Source: Metallosphaera sedula DSM 5348
GTDB lineage: Archaea; Thermoproteota; Thermoprotei_A; Sulfolobales; Sulfolobaceae
Assembly: GCF_000016605.1 (NCBI RefSeq)
Contig: NC_009440.1
Coordinates: 2,020,001-2,084,000, forward strand
DNA length: 64,000 nucleotides
Direction: 5' to 3'
This document shows positions 48,453-59,010 of this stretch, one piece after another. The stretch's first letter is position 1; the number at the start of each line of letters is the position of its first letter. The position numbers and the translations under genes are program-made. The notes beneath the pieces are model-generated. The model did no database searches and was not told where the DNA came from. It was given only the letters and a program-made list of their open reading frames with translations.

Positions 48453-50790
48453 AATAGTCCATTATATCTATTCCTCCTCCCTTCAAATTATTTTCTTTTA
48501 CCCCAAAAGGTTCCAATATTCTCATTACTGCTGGGATTATCTGCTTCTCGACGTAGTAATCGATATCAATTTTTGTCTTATCCTTAACCATGAAATAGGG
48601 TTCAACCCTATCAGATACTCTTCCTGCTCCCTTTACCACCACATAGCCTATCTTGCCATTTCTCATTATGGCGTAACCCGCGTTTATGGCCTTCTTGGCA
48701 GCTATTACGTGGGGCGCATCCACCTCATACTCGTCTAGACTCTTGTCCAGTGACTTCCATATCACTATATCATGTAGCTCGAACTCTCTCCTCTTTACCT
48801 TCATTATGACCTCCTTAGCTGCCTTAACGGCGTCGTCCACTCCCTTGAGCAGGATCCTCTCTATGACCATCCTCTGTGTGTCCTTGGCTAATTCACACCA
48901 ATCTCCCCTTATGGCCTCAAACCCAACGATGTCTATCTTCCCATCGAATGTGAGACCGGCATATCTCTTTTTATTTTCTGTAAAGAATACTTTTTTGTAT
49001 TTTTTATCTACTTTTATATCTAGATCGAGGGCCTGGACTATTTTTTGAGTCAACAACTCAACAGAGGACATATCTCCCTTAACGAAAATGGAATCCGTAT
49101 CCCCATAGATTACCTCAAATCCTGAATTCTTGGCAATCTCAGCTGCCGTCATAATGGTTTGTCTTCCCCACGCTGTGACCGCTTCCGCACCCTCCTTGCT
49201 GTACCACCTTGCGCCTAACCAGCCCATGTAACCGTACATGGCGTTGGCCATGATCTTGAGAGCCCTCTGCCTCTCATCCAACCTACGTTTCTCATACTCG
49301 TCTTTGGCCTGACTCATCTGATCTTTGGTTTTCCTTCTCTCTTCAAGAAGGAAGTTAAGTATACTTCTGTAAAATCCATCCACGTCCTTTCTGAATTTGT
49401 AACCAACTTCGGGAGCTACCCAACAATCGTTGCACTCTCCCTGTACCAGGGTGTCTGGACCTATGTTATACTTTATCATGATGGAGGGATACATGGAGCT
49501 GAAATCCAGAACAGCTACGTTCTCATGAAGTCCAGGCTTTGGCTCTATAACCAGACCGCCCTTATATCCCTCGTATCTCCTCTCAACCCTGTTAGGTATT
49601 AACTCGTTGAACTGCTTTGCCTGTCGCATTAAAAGCCATTCTACCCTGTGTCCCACACTGGCCATGCATAACTGATCCAGCGGAAGACCTGAAATTACAG
49701 TTAATTGTTCGCCAAAGTTAAAGAACACGTCCCTGAGAAGGTATGTAGTCTTTACGTCGTCCAGATTGTACTTAAGAACAACCTCTCTCCTCTTAGGGTC
49801 TTCCCAATACTCAGGAATTTGATACCATTCAAGGTTGGTTCTCTTATTTTTAGGCAAGATTCCAAGATAGTCTGCCACATTGTCTAGACTCTTAACCTTC
49901 ACACCTTCGAGACTCTCCGCGAAGCCGTAGAGATCAACGTTAAGCCTTCCTACTACGGAGTAGTGACCGTATGTTCCCTGGCTTGGTTCAGAGTTAACCT
50001 TCCTCCCTATGTCTAGCTTTGTTCCCCTTACTGAGGCTCTTTCCAGCATGTACTGCCAATCAAACCCGTTGGAATTATACCCCAGGATGACGTCTGGGTC
50101 ATACTCGACAACGAATTTTGAGAAATCCCTCAAAATCTTTAGATCGTCCTGATCGTTGTTGACGAACTGCTTCGATCCGTTATCGGTCCAGACACCAATA
50201 ACGATAATGGGGTCCCTCCTAGGATTCGGAAAACCATACTTGTTAAAGACCTCTATATCGAAAGCCATGAACCTGAGCTGCGGAGGAGAGTCCTCATAGA
50301 CTCTCTCAATCCTCTTTAGCTCGTAGACCTTCGCTACCCTAAGATCTTTCCTCTCTACCTGAGATACCTCAGCCGAGAGCCAATAGAATGGTCTAACTCC
50401 AGTATCAATGGAATACCTCATGTAAAATCTAATATCGGCCTCAAGGACATCCTTCACAGGTTTCAGTTTAGCGATCTCCTCCCTGTAAGTCCTCACAAGG
50501 GCAGGAATAACAGTCTCAACCCGCAGGACCTTCTGCGGTCTTCCAAAATACTTCATCTCATGTTCCGTAACTGATGTTATGGGAGACTGGTCCCTTGACA
50601 GCCTCTTGATCTGGGTGATGGCTTCGTTAACGTTGGCATCTTCTTTCAGAGTAACATAGAAGTAAGGCCTGAAACTCTTCTCAAGTATAACTACCCTATT
50701 TCCTTCCCTATCTATCCCCCATATGTAAATTTCTGGCTTTCCGTCCTCCACATCATAAGAGAAATCTAAGATGAAAATGTCCACTCTCAT
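48439..50790 (-). CDS. dpo3: DNA polymerase B3 (Dpo3)
   Basis: 783-residue family B polymerase. Exonuclease motifs: FDIEVF, YNSNGFDWQYM and YNLDDVKTT. Polymerase motifs: A VLDFSSMYPSIM, B KIMANAMYGYMGW and C IYGDTDSIF. All catalytic acids are present, so proofreading and synthesis should both work. The neighbour dnaG and the size match Sulfolobus Dpo3 rather than the main replicase Dpo1 or the inactivated Dpo2. Convergent with dnaG. Confidence 0.91.
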   Translation of the reverse strand: MRVDIFILDFSYDVEDGKPEIYIWGIDREGNRVVILEKSFRPYFYVTLKEDANVNEAITQIKRLSRDQSPITSVTEHEMKYFGRPQKVLRVETVIPALVRTYREEIAKLKPVKDVLEADIRFYMRYSIDTGVRPFYWLSAEVSQVERKDLRVAKVYELKRIERVYEDSPPQLRFMAFDIEVFNKYGFPNPRRDPIIVIGVWTDNGSKQFVNNDQDDLKILRDFSKFVVEYDPDVILGYNSNGFDWQYMLERASVRGTKLDIGRKVNSEPSQGTYGHYSVVGRLNVDLYGFAESLEGVKVKSLDNVADYLGILPKNKRTNLEWYQIPEYWEDPKRREVVLKYNLDDVKTTYLLRDVFFNFGEQLTVISGLPLDQLCMASVGHRVEWLLMRQAKQFNELIPNRVERRYEGYKGGLVIEPKPGLHENVAVLDFSSMYPSIMIKYNIGPDTLVQGECNDCWVAPEVGYKFRKDVDGFYRSILNFLLEERRKTKDQMSQAKDEYEKRRLDERQRALKIMANAMYGYMGWLGARWYSKEGAEAVTAWGRQTIMTAAEIAKNSGFEVIYGDTDSIFVKGDMSSVELLTQKIVQALDLDIKVDKKYKKVFFTENKKRYAGLTFDGKIDIVGFEAIRGDWCELAKDTQRMVIERILLKGVDDAVKAAKEVIMKVKRREFELHDIVIWKSLDKSLDEYEVDAPHVIAAKKAINAGYAIMRNGKIGYVVVKGAGRVSDRVEPYFMVKDKTKIDIDYYVEKQIIPAVMRILEPFGVKENNLKGGGIDIMDYFRDR

Positions 50791-50841
50791 ATTCTTTCAA
50801 TACGTTATTCTAGACTTAATTTATGATTGGTCCTCACAAGG

Positions 50842-51306
50842 TCACTCAAGTCCTGAATCCCCCTTGAAGCTCTTCAGCATCACAAATCCATGTTTGTTCC
50901 TTCCATAGTAGTTCTTCCTGGTCCTCACGACTCTATATGATCTGTTGTAGTAGAACCTTATGGCTTCAGCGTTATTCACGTTAACTTCAAGGTAAGAATA
51001 TGTACAACCGAGTTTCAGAAATCTCCTCTCAAGCTCCTGGAGAAGTAGGGAACCAACCCCATTTCTCCTGAACTCCTTAGAAGAGGCTATGGAGATTAGG
51101 TGGCCCCTCACCTTGTACTGAACTATACCTATACAGTACCCGATCACCCTGTTTCCGTCCCTTGCTACTAGGAAAAGGCCCTCAGCTAACTGCAAGTATG
51201 CCCTAAGCAGGGAAAAGGGATAGGGGTTGTCAAAGCTTTCCCTTTCAATTTTCTCTATCTGCTCCAAGTCCTCTTCCCATGCATCAGAAATTATTATGGA
51301 GGACAT
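50842..51306 (-). CDS. rimI: Protein N-alpha-acetyltransferase (archaeal RimI/Ard1)
   Basis: 154 residues of GNAT fold. Motif A for acetyl-CoA is SSKEFRRNGVGSLLLQELE; the N-terminal IEKIERESFDNPYPFSLL and the C-terminal YYGRNKHGFVM match the archaeal Ard1 group that acetylates Ser, Ala, Thr and Met N-termini, such as Alba in Sulfolobus. Divergent from pelota with an 18-base gap. Confidence 0.92.
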   Translation of the reverse strand: MSSIIISDAWEEDLEQIEKIERESFDNPYPFSLLRAYLQLAEGLFLVARDGNRVIGYCIGIVQYKVRGHLISIASSKEFRRNGVGSLLLQELERRFLKLGCTYSYLEVNVNNAEAIRFYYNRSYRVVRTRKNYYGRNKHGFVMLKSFKGDSGLE

Positions 51307-51324
51307 TACAGTGAACTTAACAGG

Positions 51325-52350
51325 ATGAAGATATTAGAATATGACGAAAAGACAGGAGCTCTCAGGCTTCATGTGGAAAATGAGGACGATCTTTGGCTAA
51401 TTCACCTTGTCTTAAGTAAGGGGGATATCGTCGTAGCTAGAACCACCAGAGACGTAAGCATGGGTAATGACAGTAGGCGTGTTCCCATGGTTGTGGAACT
51501 GGAGGTTGAGTTCTCAGAATTCCAGCCATTCACATCACGCCTAAGGATACACGGAATAGTTAGGGACGCCCCTGAGAGATATGGCATCAAAGGGTCCCAT
51601 CATACAATAAATCTTGATATTGGAGACGAAATTGTGATTATAAAAAAGTGGACCAAGGGACTCATTGACCGGATAAGGAAACAGGCAGAGAAGAACAAAA
51701 GGGTTCTCATTGTGCTAACCGACCAGGATGAGCTCCTAGTTGCCTTACCCATGGAACAGGGAATAAGGATACTAACTGAAAGGAGTCTTCCTGGGGTGTC
51801 TGACGAGGATAAATCCCTTGAGAGCGTAGCACTGGAGGTGAGCAAGGAGGTGGAACAATACGTGAAACAGTACTCTCCTGATGCGGTAATTATAGCAGGC
51901 CCAGGGCCGTTCAAGGAAATAGTGAGAGATAAGCTGAAGATTAAGCCTAGAATCTACGTGGACAACGTGTCCTCTGCCTCGAGGGCAGGGCTAAACGAGA
52001 TACTCAGGAGAGACATAATTGACGAGGTTATGCGAGACTATCAGATATCGGTTGCCTCGAGGGAACTGGAGAGAGGACTTTCCCTTCTAGCCCAGGGGTC
52101 CTCCCTTGTGGTCTATGGAAGGGATGAAGTTGAGAGGGCATCCCAGATCGGCGCCGTGGAAACTCTCCTGGTCACAGATGACCTGCTCACCCTGGAGGAC
52201 GAGGAAACTAGAAGGAAGACTGAGGCCATAATGGAGGCTGTGGAAAGCAAGGGCGGGAAAGTCATGATAGTCCCCAAGGACTCACCAGTTTACCTTCAGC
52301 TCAAGAACTTGACCGGGCTACTGGCCATTCTTAGATTTAGAATAAACTAG
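51325..52350 (+). CDS. pelA: Pelota (archaeal release/rescue factor)
   Basis: 341 residues with the three eRF1-like domains of pelota: an Sm-like N-domain (residues 1-125), a central alpha/beta domain with [15 protein letters not shown] and IAGPGPFKE, and a C-domain [17 protein letters not shown]. No GGQ motif, as expected. With aEF1A it splits stalled ribosomes. Its last 33 bases overlap the convergent radical SAM gene. Confidence 0.92.
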   Translation: MKILEYDEKTGALRLHVENEDDLWLIHLVLSKGDIVVARTTRDVSMGNDSRRVPMVVELEVEFSEFQPFTSRLRIHGIVRDAPERYGIKGSHHTINLDIGDEIVIIKKWTKGLIDRIRKQAEKNKRVLIVLTDQDELLVALPMEQGIRILTERSLPGVSDEDKSLESVALEVSKEVEQYVKQYSPDAVIIAGPGPFKEIVRDKLKIKPRIYVDNVSSASRAGLNEILRRDIIDEVMRDYQISVASRELERGLSLLAQGSSLVVYGRDEVERASQIGAVETLLVTDDLLTLEDEETRRKTEAIMEAVESKGGKVMIVPKDSPVYLQLKNLTGLLAILRFRIN

Positions 52351-53349
52351 TTTCTCTGAGAGTCTTTGACCATATGGTAGTTCCTCCACAATCCATATCT
52401 CGTCAACCTTTTCCTTGGGAAGGACGTTAACTAGAGATGGACTGGTCACAAACGTGTCTCCTATCTTTTCCCCGAAATCCGAAAGATCCGCGGATGACTT
52501 GACTATGGCCCGCAATGAGGTACCCTCTCCTGTGATGTCCTCGTAGGGTTTACCGCTAGCTCTCAAGGTTCTGATGAACCTAGTTCTAGTCTCTACGACA
52601 TCCTTGTATACCGAACTACAGTAGTGAAGTGATATGTTCGCTTCATGAAATGTCTCAAGCACCTTCATGGAGGTCTCGAAACTCCCAGATACACCGGCTA
52701 ACCCATGACCTATCCTGAAACCCTTGGAATTGAGGCTATGGAAATTTCTCTCGGTTAGCTCAAGTTCGTTGAGGTTAACGAACTTCACGCCCTTTTCCCT
52801 AGCCCAATTAATCAGCTTAGATAGCCTATCCTCCTCTCCGGGTATAACTGGCAGTTCCAGTCCCACATCTATCCCAACCTTGAGTGCCCTCTCCACTGCT
52901 GAAAGGTACTGGTCCTTTACAGGATGGAACCTTATTTCGTCAAGACCAGCCTTCGCCAGCTCCAAAAGTGCGTCAGTTGAGGCGTATCTACCAGTGGTGT
53001 AAAGGTGTATGTGATAAGATCTACCAAATTCGTCCTTGAGTAACGTAATTAATTCCACTACCCTGTCCAGGTGAAGTAGTGGATCTCCACCAGTTATCCC
53101 TGCACCAAGGGCATTCATCCTGTAGGACTCATAAATGAAGTCTTGTAACTCCTTTACCCTGTACTCATTGGCATACGCTGAATCCTTACCAAACCTTCCC
53201 TCGCTAACGGGACAGTAATAGCAGGAGTCTCCACACTCTCCAGAAATGAACACAACCATCTTACCGCCCATTCTACAGAGTTCGCATCCCCTGGGCAATT
53301 CCCTATTGTAAAGTCCTATCTCAGGATTTCCCTTGAGCAAGGAGTTCAA
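52318..53349 (-). CDS. Radical SAM protein
   Basis: 343 residues. The 4Fe-4S motif is C-x3-C-x2-C in CGDSCYYC at residues 39-46, and SAM binding is supported by [14 protein letters not shown] preceding CELC pair (22-25) hints at a second metal or structural site. It belongs to the same operon as the two genes behind it (overlaps 29 and 26 bases). The substrate is unknown; a protein or cofactor modification is likely for this group. Confidence 0.85.
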   Translation of the reverse strand: MNSLLKGNPEIGLYNRELPRGCELCRMGGKMVVFISGECGDSCYYCPVSEGRFGKDSAYANEYRVKELQDFIYESYRMNALGAGITGGDPLLHLDRVVELITLLKDEFGRSYHIHLYTTGRYASTDALLELAKAGLDEIRFHPVKDQYLSAVERALKVGIDVGLELPVIPGEEDRLSKLINWAREKGVKFVNLNELELTERNFHSLNSKGFRIGHGLAGVSGSFETSMKVLETFHEANISLHYCSSVYKDVVETRTRFIRTLRASGKPYEDITGEGTSLRAIVKSSADLSDFGEKIGDTFVTSPSLVNVLPKEKVDEIWIVEELPYGQRLSEKLVYSKSKNGQ

Positions 53350-53851
53350 CTAGAAGCCTATTACTCTCTGGGGTTTTAACTTCTGCTAGTAATTCACTGA
53401 GTTGCCTCCTTCTTGTTTCCTGGCTCAAGGTTTTGTTTGCCTGTATCTTCATTCCGCCTTCATTGCCTCCCTCAGGAAAGTACCAGTTCTTAAACCAGGT
53501 GAAGCCAGCAATTAACAACGATCTTCCCAGCTCGGTGTCGGCCACCGAGAACCCCCTTATGATGGCATTGAAAGTCCTGGGATCCTTGTAATATGTAATG
53601 AAAAATCTTCCGTTATCTGGTAGAATGTCAAAGAAGAACTTGAATAGTTCCGCCTCTAATCCCAATTGCCTAGGCCACGGATCGTAATCTAGCTCAATCC
53701 ACGGTGGGTAATATCCTCTGCCGGTGAAATAGTTACACTTGCCCAGTGGTTTCCCGTCGAGTAGAAGTTCAAAAGCCTTAAGTTCGGCTATATGCGTCTG
53801 GACTACGTTGACTGACTCGAGTCTCTTACCCCTTATAACTCCCTCTATCAA
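53321..53851 (-). CDS. GNAT-like conserved crenarchaeal protein (probable DUF1122)
   Basis: 176 residues, soluble. Features: [19 protein letters not shown] in the first half and [16 protein letters not shown] in the middle, which recall the crenarchaeal DUF1122 group with an acetyltransferase-like fold. I assign that family from memory with limited certainty. It sits between the nucleotidyltransferase and the radical SAM gene in an overlapping operon. Confidence 0.6.
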   Translation of the reverse strand: MIEGVIRGKRLESVNVVQTHIAELKAFELLLDGKPLGKCNYFTGRGYYPPWIELDYDPWPRQLGLEAELFKFFFDILPDNGRFFITYYKDPRTFNAIIRGFSVADTELGRSLLIAGFTWFKNWYFPEGGNEGGMKIQANKTLSQETRRRQLSELLAEVKTPESNRLLVELLAQGKS

Positions 53852-54497
53852 TGGTCCTTCGAAAGAATTTGTTTTCCTTTAACAAATTCCTTACGGCCTC
53901 TTGGAAGCTCTCATCTTCCCTTAACTCATAGTTCAGGAAGGTTCCAGTTCTTCCCCTTTCCTTACGCCTGCTCAGAAGCCTTTCCCTCTGCAGTATGGTG
54001 TTCATAGAAACCTTTACTAGCTTCACAGCTAAATCTTCGTTACCCTTAAGGGGTAACTCCTCGTGACCCATTTCGTTGGGAATTATGATCTGCAGGTCCT
54101 TATTCACCCCTGGCACCCTCTCCCCCTTAATCAACTGCTCCTTGTCCACCAGACCCCCAAATCTATAGAAATCTTCCTCTACCCCACTCAATTTTCCCAG
54201 GGGGAATGAGATGACCTTTCTCTCCTCACGGTCTAGGGATATATAGGCCTTTGGAGTGGATGAGGGAGTGGCCTGAACAATGAACTTATGGTCAGCCTCT
54301 ATGAGATCTAGCCAGACTATGTTAGGCGCAAAGACAATAACGTCAACGTCGCTGGTTGCCTTCACGTCTCCTCTGGCAACGGAACCGTAAACAAAACCTC
54401 TCATGGAGCCCTGCTCAAGTAGGTTTAACATGTCCAGAGCCCAGCCCCTAAGCGTCTTCAGGATCAGCCAGCGCTCTTCGTCATACACTATCTGCAC
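53826..54497 (-). CDS. Pol beta-fold nucleotidyltransferase
   Basis: 223 residues. The minimal nucleotidyltransferase signature is FVYGSVARGDVKATSDVDVIV, seen here as GSVARGD, ten residues, then DVDV. The C-terminal half is longer than in MNT toxins and lacks a HEPN partner nearby. It opens a three-gene operon with the DUF1122-like and radical SAM genes and is divergent from the site-2 protease. Confidence 0.82.
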   Translation of the reverse strand: MQIVYDEERWLILKTLRGWALDMLNLLEQGSMRGFVYGSVARGDVKATSDVDVIVFAPNIVWLDLIEADHKFIVQATPSSTPKAYISLDREERKVISFPLGKLSGVEEDFYRFGGLVDKEQLIKGERVPGVNKDLQIIIPNEMGHEELPLKGNEDLAVKLVKVSMNTILQRERLLSRRKERGRTGTFLNYELREDESFQEAVRNLLKENKFFRRTIDRGSYKG

Positions 54498-54534
54498 AAG
54501 GTTTTTTTAAATGGGTTATAATTTAAATGAGTCG

Positions 54535-55599
54535 ATGGCATCAAGTGTAGAGTTTTTCATTGGATTGCTAGTGTTCTGGGCAATAGTCCTGGGGTTGCGA
54601 AATTACCTTAGCAGGAAGGGATTCAGCGTCTACCCGTTTCTTCTTCTATGGAAGAAGGGGACTAGGGATCAATGGTTTCCTGGACTGGCTAGATCTAGGT
54701 CATTTAAGGTGTTTGAAACCCTTTCCGTGGCTCTTGCCATAATCTCCATGATTGGTGGGCTATACTTGATCATGTCCTCCCTATCCTCGCTCTTCTTTCC
54801 TGCAAAGCCGTCAACGGTGAAGCTTGAACCCATTATCCCAGGAGTCACGGTTGGAATAGACCAAGCTCCCTATATCCTGCTTAGTATAGGGATATCCGTG
54901 GTACTTCACGAGCTAATGCATGCTGTATCCTCGACTTCGAACAAGGTTCCAGTTAAGAGCGGAGGATTCATACTCCTCGCTTTCTTTCCTGGGGCCTTCG
55001 TGGAACCAGATGAAACCACCTTTCTAGAGTCCAGCCTAACTGCAAAACTCAAAATAATATCTGCTGGGATAGCGATAAACTTGATACTTGCTGGGATTTT
55101 CTTTCCATTGGCCATCTATCTTCCTCCCCTGTTATCCCATGGGATATATATTGAAGGTGTAATTCCCAACTCTGCTGCCTATAATGCCTCACTCCATGCA
55201 GGATACGTGATCCAGAGCGTTAACGGAATAGCTGTCTCTACCCCATCCCAGCTTAAGGCCGTTCTAGAAAGCAGTACTAGATACACCATAGGCCTGCTGA
55301 CGCCCAATGGAACGGAGCTAGTAAACGTGACCTCACCAACCCATTTCCTAGGGGTCTACATTAGTTACTATTATCCTTGGTACGTTTATCCATTCGTGGC
55401 CTTCTTTCTCTGGATGTTCATAGTAAATTTCAGTTTAGCGTTGTTGAATGGAGCACCCCTAATCATAACTGATGGAGGAAAAATATTCACAGAACTCCTG
55501 AAAAGAATTCATGTAAGTGAGAGAGTGTCCATGGCCATACAGGGCTTCCTTGTCCTTCTCCTAGTTCTCGCAATTTCCATGTCTTTTATTCCTCAATAA
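54535..55599 (+). CDS. Site-2 protease (M50) with a PDZ domain
   Basis: 354 residues from ATG 54535, which is leaderless behind the T-rich TATA box at 54501-54509; ATG 54511 lies too near that box. The intramembrane zinc motif is LHELMHA near residue 125, the third ligand region [13 protein letters not shown] near residue 305. Six or so membrane helices and a PDZ-like domain ([21 protein letters not shown] in two parts) between. It should cleave membrane-bound regulators. Overlaps lysS tail to tail by 14 bases. Confidence 0.87.
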   Translation: MASSVEFFIGLLVFWAIVLGLRNYLSRKGFSVYPFLLLWKKGTRDQWFPGLARSRSFKVFETLSVALAIISMIGGLYLIMSSLSSLFFPAKPSTVKLEPIIPGVTVGIDQAPYILLSIGISVVLHELMHAVSSTSNKVPVKSGGFILLAFFPGAFVEPDETTFLESSLTAKLKIISAGIAINLILAGIFFPLAIYLPPLLSHGIYIEGVIPNSAAYNASLHAGYVIQSVNGIAVSTPSQLKAVLESSTRYTIGLLTPNGTELVNVTSPTHFLGVYISYYYPWYVYPFVAFFLWMFIVNFSLALLNGAPLIITDGGKIFTELLKRIHVSERVSMAIQGFLVLLLVLAISMSFIPQ

Positions 55600-57067
55600 G
55601 CTTCGAGCTGACCATGGGGAATGGAATAACTTCCTTTATGCTCTGGTTATTGGTGAAAAGCATCACGAGCCTGTCAATACCAATCCCCAAGCCTCCCGTG
55701 GGTGGCATACCGTAACTTAAGGCGTTTATGAAATCCTTATCGTAGGGATGTGCCTCTTGGTCGCCACGTTTCATCATGTCCTGCTCTTCCCTGAACAGCT
55801 TGTCCTGTAAAATGGGATCGTTGAGCTCCGTGTAGGCATTGGCGAATTCCACTCCTGCAATGTAGAGCTCGAATCTCTCCACAAGTCCTGGCTTATTTCT
55901 GTGAGGCTTGCAAAGTGGGGTAGTCTCTATGGGATAGTCAGTCACGAAAGTAGGTTGAACTAGGCTAGGTGTGACGAGTTTATCAAATAACTTCTCGATC
56001 ATAAGACCTCGGATATACAGTGAACCCCTTGGAACCAGCCCGTTCCTCTGCATCAATTCCTTAAGCTGGTCATCGGTCATCTCCTCCACGTTCTTCCCAA
56101 GGGCCTCTGACAGGGAATCGTACATGGAGACGCGCCTGAAGCTTTCCAGGTTGATCTCCACAGTTTTCTCCCCAACCTTGTAGGGTATCTTGGTGGAGTG
56201 AAGAACCCTATCAGCTAGCTGTTTGAATAACCTCTCTGTGAGATCCATGATATCGTTATAGTCAGCGTAGGCCCAGTATAGCTCCATGAGCGTGAACTCT
56301 GGGTTGTGAGTGACATCTATATCCTCGTTCCTGAATACCTTTCCGATCTCAAAGACCTTATTGAAGCCTCCCACAATGAACCTCTTCAGATAAAGTTCCA
56401 AGGAGATTCTGAGGTACCAGTCCTCATTAAGGTAGTTAACGTGAGATTTGAAAGGTCTAGCCAGGGCACCTCCATACACAGGTTGAAGAATTGGAGTCTC
56501 CACCTCAATAAAACCCTCCTCTCCAAGTATGTTCCTTATTTCCCTGATGATCTTGAACCTGGTTTCCATAAACCTTCTCGCATTGTCGTTATATAGGAAA
56601 TCAACGTATCTGTGGGAATACCTAAACTCCGGGCTCATCGTAGACCAATCAGGGGGCTCTATCAAGGATTTGGCAAGCATGGCAAAATCCTTAACCAGCA
56701 GTGTTAGCTCTCCCTTTGCCGTGAAAAACAGATCCCCCTGAATGCCTATTATGTCTCCCCTATCCACGACCTTGAAGAAATACTCATACTTGTCACCAAG
56801 CTCATTTACCCTCAGGTATAGCTGAAGTTTCTCCCCATCATCAAATATATCGACGAACGAGGCTTTCCCGTGCCTTCTGAGATTGGCCACCCTTCCAGCT
56901 GTCCTAACTCCTGTAAGGAAGGGATCCTTGGGCTTGTCCTGTCTCTGGTTCCCTATCTGTCTCAACTGAACTACCGTGTGAGTAATTGGATATTTCTGTG
57001 GGTAAGGGTTTACTCCGCGAGCTCTAAGTTCCTCTAAAACTTGGATTCTCCTCTCGTCCCATTTCAT
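55586..57067 (-). CDS. lysS: Lysyl-tRNA synthetase, class II
   Basis: 493 residues from ATG 57067 ([14 protein letters not shown]); TTG 57079 and ATG 57076 are alternatives. An OB-fold anticodon domain ([20 protein letters not shown] in two strands) precedes the class II core: motif 2 [14 protein letters not shown] and motif 3 [12 protein letters not shown]. The TATA box CTTTATAAAA at about 57094-57103 gives a near-leaderless mRNA. Class II LysRS is usual for Crenarchaeota. Confidence 0.94.
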   Translation of the reverse strand: MKWDERRIQVLEELRARGVNPYPQKYPITHTVVQLRQIGNQRQDKPKDPFLTGVRTAGRVANLRRHGKASFVDIFDDGEKLQLYLRVNELGDKYEYFFKVVDRGDIIGIQGDLFFTAKGELTLLVKDFAMLAKSLIEPPDWSTMSPEFRYSHRYVDFLYNDNARRFMETRFKIIREIRNILGEEGFIEVETPILQPVYGGALARPFKSHVNYLNEDWYLRISLELYLKRFIVGGFNKVFEIGKVFRNEDIDVTHNPEFTLMELYWAYADYNDIMDLTERLFKQLADRVLHSTKIPYKVGEKTVEINLESFRRVSMYDSLSEALGKNVEEMTDDQLKELMQRNGLVPRGSLYIRGLMIEKLFDKLVTPSLVQPTFVTDYPIETTPLCKPHRNKPGLVERFELYIAGVEFANAYTELNDPILQDKLFREEQDMMKRGDQEAHPYDKDFINALSYGMPPTGGLGIGIDRLVMLFTNNQSIKEVIPFPMVSSKLIEE

Positions 57068-57111
57068 AGCCAACATCAATGGATAGCGTTTTATAAAGCT
57101 TAGCTGATCAC

Positions 57112-57421
57112 AGGAAGGTCGGCTCCCGCATATGACCGCGCATTAATGGAGGAGCTTACCCAGAGTCTCCTCAGACCGGTGACCAGCAAGCGCCGACGTC
57201 CGGGTACGACTGCTCCCTTCCGGGCCTAGTCGGTTCTCCCGGCTAATACAGTTCTCCACCTCCCTCCGGAGGAGGAGACTGTATGCGTCAGCCCTGCTGG
57301 GCGATCCTCATCGTAAGCTCTGGACTCCTTCATTAATGGCACGGCCATATGCAGGTTACTGGTGCCCGCATTACGCCAAGCGGGTAAAGAGGCTGGCGAG
57401 ACCTCCACCCTACCCGACCGA
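57112..57421 (-). ncRNA. ffs: 7S signal recognition particle RNA
   Basis: About 310 bases. The minus strand contains the diagnostic helix 8 segment GGCCCGGAAGGGAGCAG and its partner strand, the Alu-domain loop segments near the 5' end, and long pairing between the 5' part (CTGCATATGGCCGTGCCATTAAT, in two parts) and the 3' part (ATTAATGCGCGGTCATATGCGG, in two parts). A TATA-like TTTTTAAT at 57443-57450 lies about 26 bases before the 5' end. Ends are estimates. A short open frame inside is spurious. Confidence 0.92.
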
Positions 57422-57537
57422 CTAAATGTATTAAGGCTACAGTTTTTAATCTATCTCATTGAAGCCAGCAAAGAGTACATGGTTACCCTGACTTACTAGA
57501 ACTAGTCTTGGTTAAGGATAGAAACAAGAAATTTTAA

Positions 57538-57669
57538 TGGGCCCACGGGGATTCGGACCCCGGACCACTGGGTCTCTCCATTCCAGATATATTTCATCCC
57601 CTTTCGGGTCGACAGACCCAATGCTGATATCTGGAGCCCAGCACTCTAACCTGGCTGAGCTATGGGCCC
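57538..57669 (-). tRNA. tRNA-Trp (CCA) with a 57-base intron
   Basis: Acceptor GGGCCCA pairs with TGGGCCC, anticodon stem CTGGG/CCCAG, anticodon CCA. Mature length is 75 bases without CCA. The intron (57574-57630) lies between positions 37 and 38; CTCC pairs with GGAG as the central helix and both bulges read AG^A. The intron can also form an 8-bp helix CCAGATAT/ATATCTGG. Oddity: the T loop reads TCCGAAT, so position 55, nearly always U (pseudouridine), is C. An AT-rich promoter lies at 57683-57697. Confidence 0.92.
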
Positions 57670-57741
57670 ATTACCGATCACGTAAATTAAACTAAACCTA
57701 ACGGGTAATTAAACTTGACTAAGTAGGGCCATGTTCCATCC

Positions 57742-58854
57742 CTACCTCTCTATTCTCAACAAGACCCTATACAGCACCGCTGACAGGAGTATTACGACCC
57801 CCGCTACTATCCACAGAACGTGATAACCCTGCTGAATCACCACGAGGGACGCGAGTAATGGAGCCACGATCCCGCTACTCTGCCAGAAAAAGTTGGCGAA
57901 GCCAGACACGCTACCCGCCCTTCCCTTATCTATCAATGAGACCGCGCTGGAATTGGCGGGAGTAATGACGAATCTCACGAATCCCATAAGGAATGAGATA
58001 ATGAAGAGAGATACACTTGAAACTAGAAAGGACAGAAGGATAGTCAACACTCCATAAAACCCCTCAAAGGTTGATAAGGTAGTTCTAACTCCCATCCTTC
58101 GTATTAAGTAACCGGCAATCACGGTAGAGGGTATTCCAGCCACGGCTAGAAAGGAATACGCAATACCAGCCTCGTATCCGTTAAGACCTACCTTCAAGAA
58201 GTATTTATAAGCGTAAAGGGTTATTATCCAGTATGAGAGAAAAAACAAAAAGCCAGCCATACTCACCGCAATAACGTTCCTGTCCTTTATTAGCTGAAAC
58301 TTTCCTGAATTTCCTCCCCCTTCAACCCTCACCTTCAGGTAAAGTAACGCCACAATGACGCAGAGAAGGGAGATCATGTAGTATGAGTATCTCCATCCAA
58401 TGTTTATGGAGAGGTAGGGTAAGGTTAAGCCTGCAAGAATAATGGAAAGTGGCCACGCCAGGCTGTAGTAGCCTATTGCCACAGGTAACTCTCGCCTGTC
58501 AAAGGATGATGCTAATATCTTTATGGTGACGGGGTATATCCATCCCGCGGAGAGACCCATCAACAGGCTGGCCACGTATTCCTGAAGGATTGAAGTCGAG
58601 AAGCCGGAGAGAAAGGAGGAGATCGCGAGACCTACAAGAGCCAAGATCACTACCTCCCTAGGTCTCCTGTCGGATATCATGCCCGATGGGATCTGAACAA
58701 TTACGTAACCAAGAAAGAAAAGGGAAAATATTACACTATCCTGAATTTCGGTGGGTCTTAGAGTGGAATACACGGACACGATGCTCCACGCTATCCTCGC
58801 AAAGTATCCTAGGAAGAATGACGACGACGTTACGAAAATAAGAAACGGTCTCAT
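57742..58854 (-). CDS. MFS transporter
   Basis: 370 residues with about twelve membrane helices and the MFS loop signature PSGMISDRRPREVV between helices 2 and 3 (GxxxDRxGRR-like). A second half repeat reads GYLIRRMGVRTTL. Substrate unknown; organic acid or sugar transport is possible. I start at ATG 58854 (MRPFLIF); GTG 58908 would add 18 polar residues and has its own TATA-like TCTAAAAG upstream. It ends 72 bases from tRNA-Trp on the same strand. Confidence 0.87.
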   Translation of the reverse strand: MRPFLIFVTSSSFFLGYFARIAWSIVSVYSTLRPTEIQDSVIFSLFFLGYVIVQIPSGMISDRRPREVVILALVGLAISSFLSGFSTSILQEYVASLLMGLSAGWIYPVTIKILASSFDRRELPVAIGYYSLAWPLSIILAGLTLPYLSINIGWRYSYYMISLLCVIVALLYLKVRVEGGGNSGKFQLIKDRNVIAVSMAGFLFFLSYWIITLYAYKYFLKVGLNGYEAGIAYSFLAVAGIPSTVIAGYLIRRMGVRTTLSTFEGFYGVLTILLSFLVSSVSLFIISFLMGFVRFVITPANSSAVSLIDKGRAGSVSGFANFFWQSSGIVAPLLASLVVIQQGYHVLWIVAGVVILLSAVLYRVLLRIER

Positions 58855-59010
58855 AACGGCAGAATACTGAGATTGTGGTATTTGTTTCTTGCAGTGAGGA
58901 GAATCCACGAAAATCCGTGGGTTAACGTTCTTTTAGATCATGGAGGCACATTATTCATTGAACTATAAAAGGGGTTTCCCGATACTGACCGTGGCTAATA
59001 CTATTTAAGC

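Noticed and set aside
57226-57408. 60-codon frame on the minus strand
   Set aside because: It lies wholly within the SRP RNA, whose conserved elements explain the sequence.
57574-57630. C/D guide RNA inside the tRNA-Trp intron
   Set aside because: GGATGAAA resembles a C box, but there is no D box at the right distance, so no guide layout can be supported.
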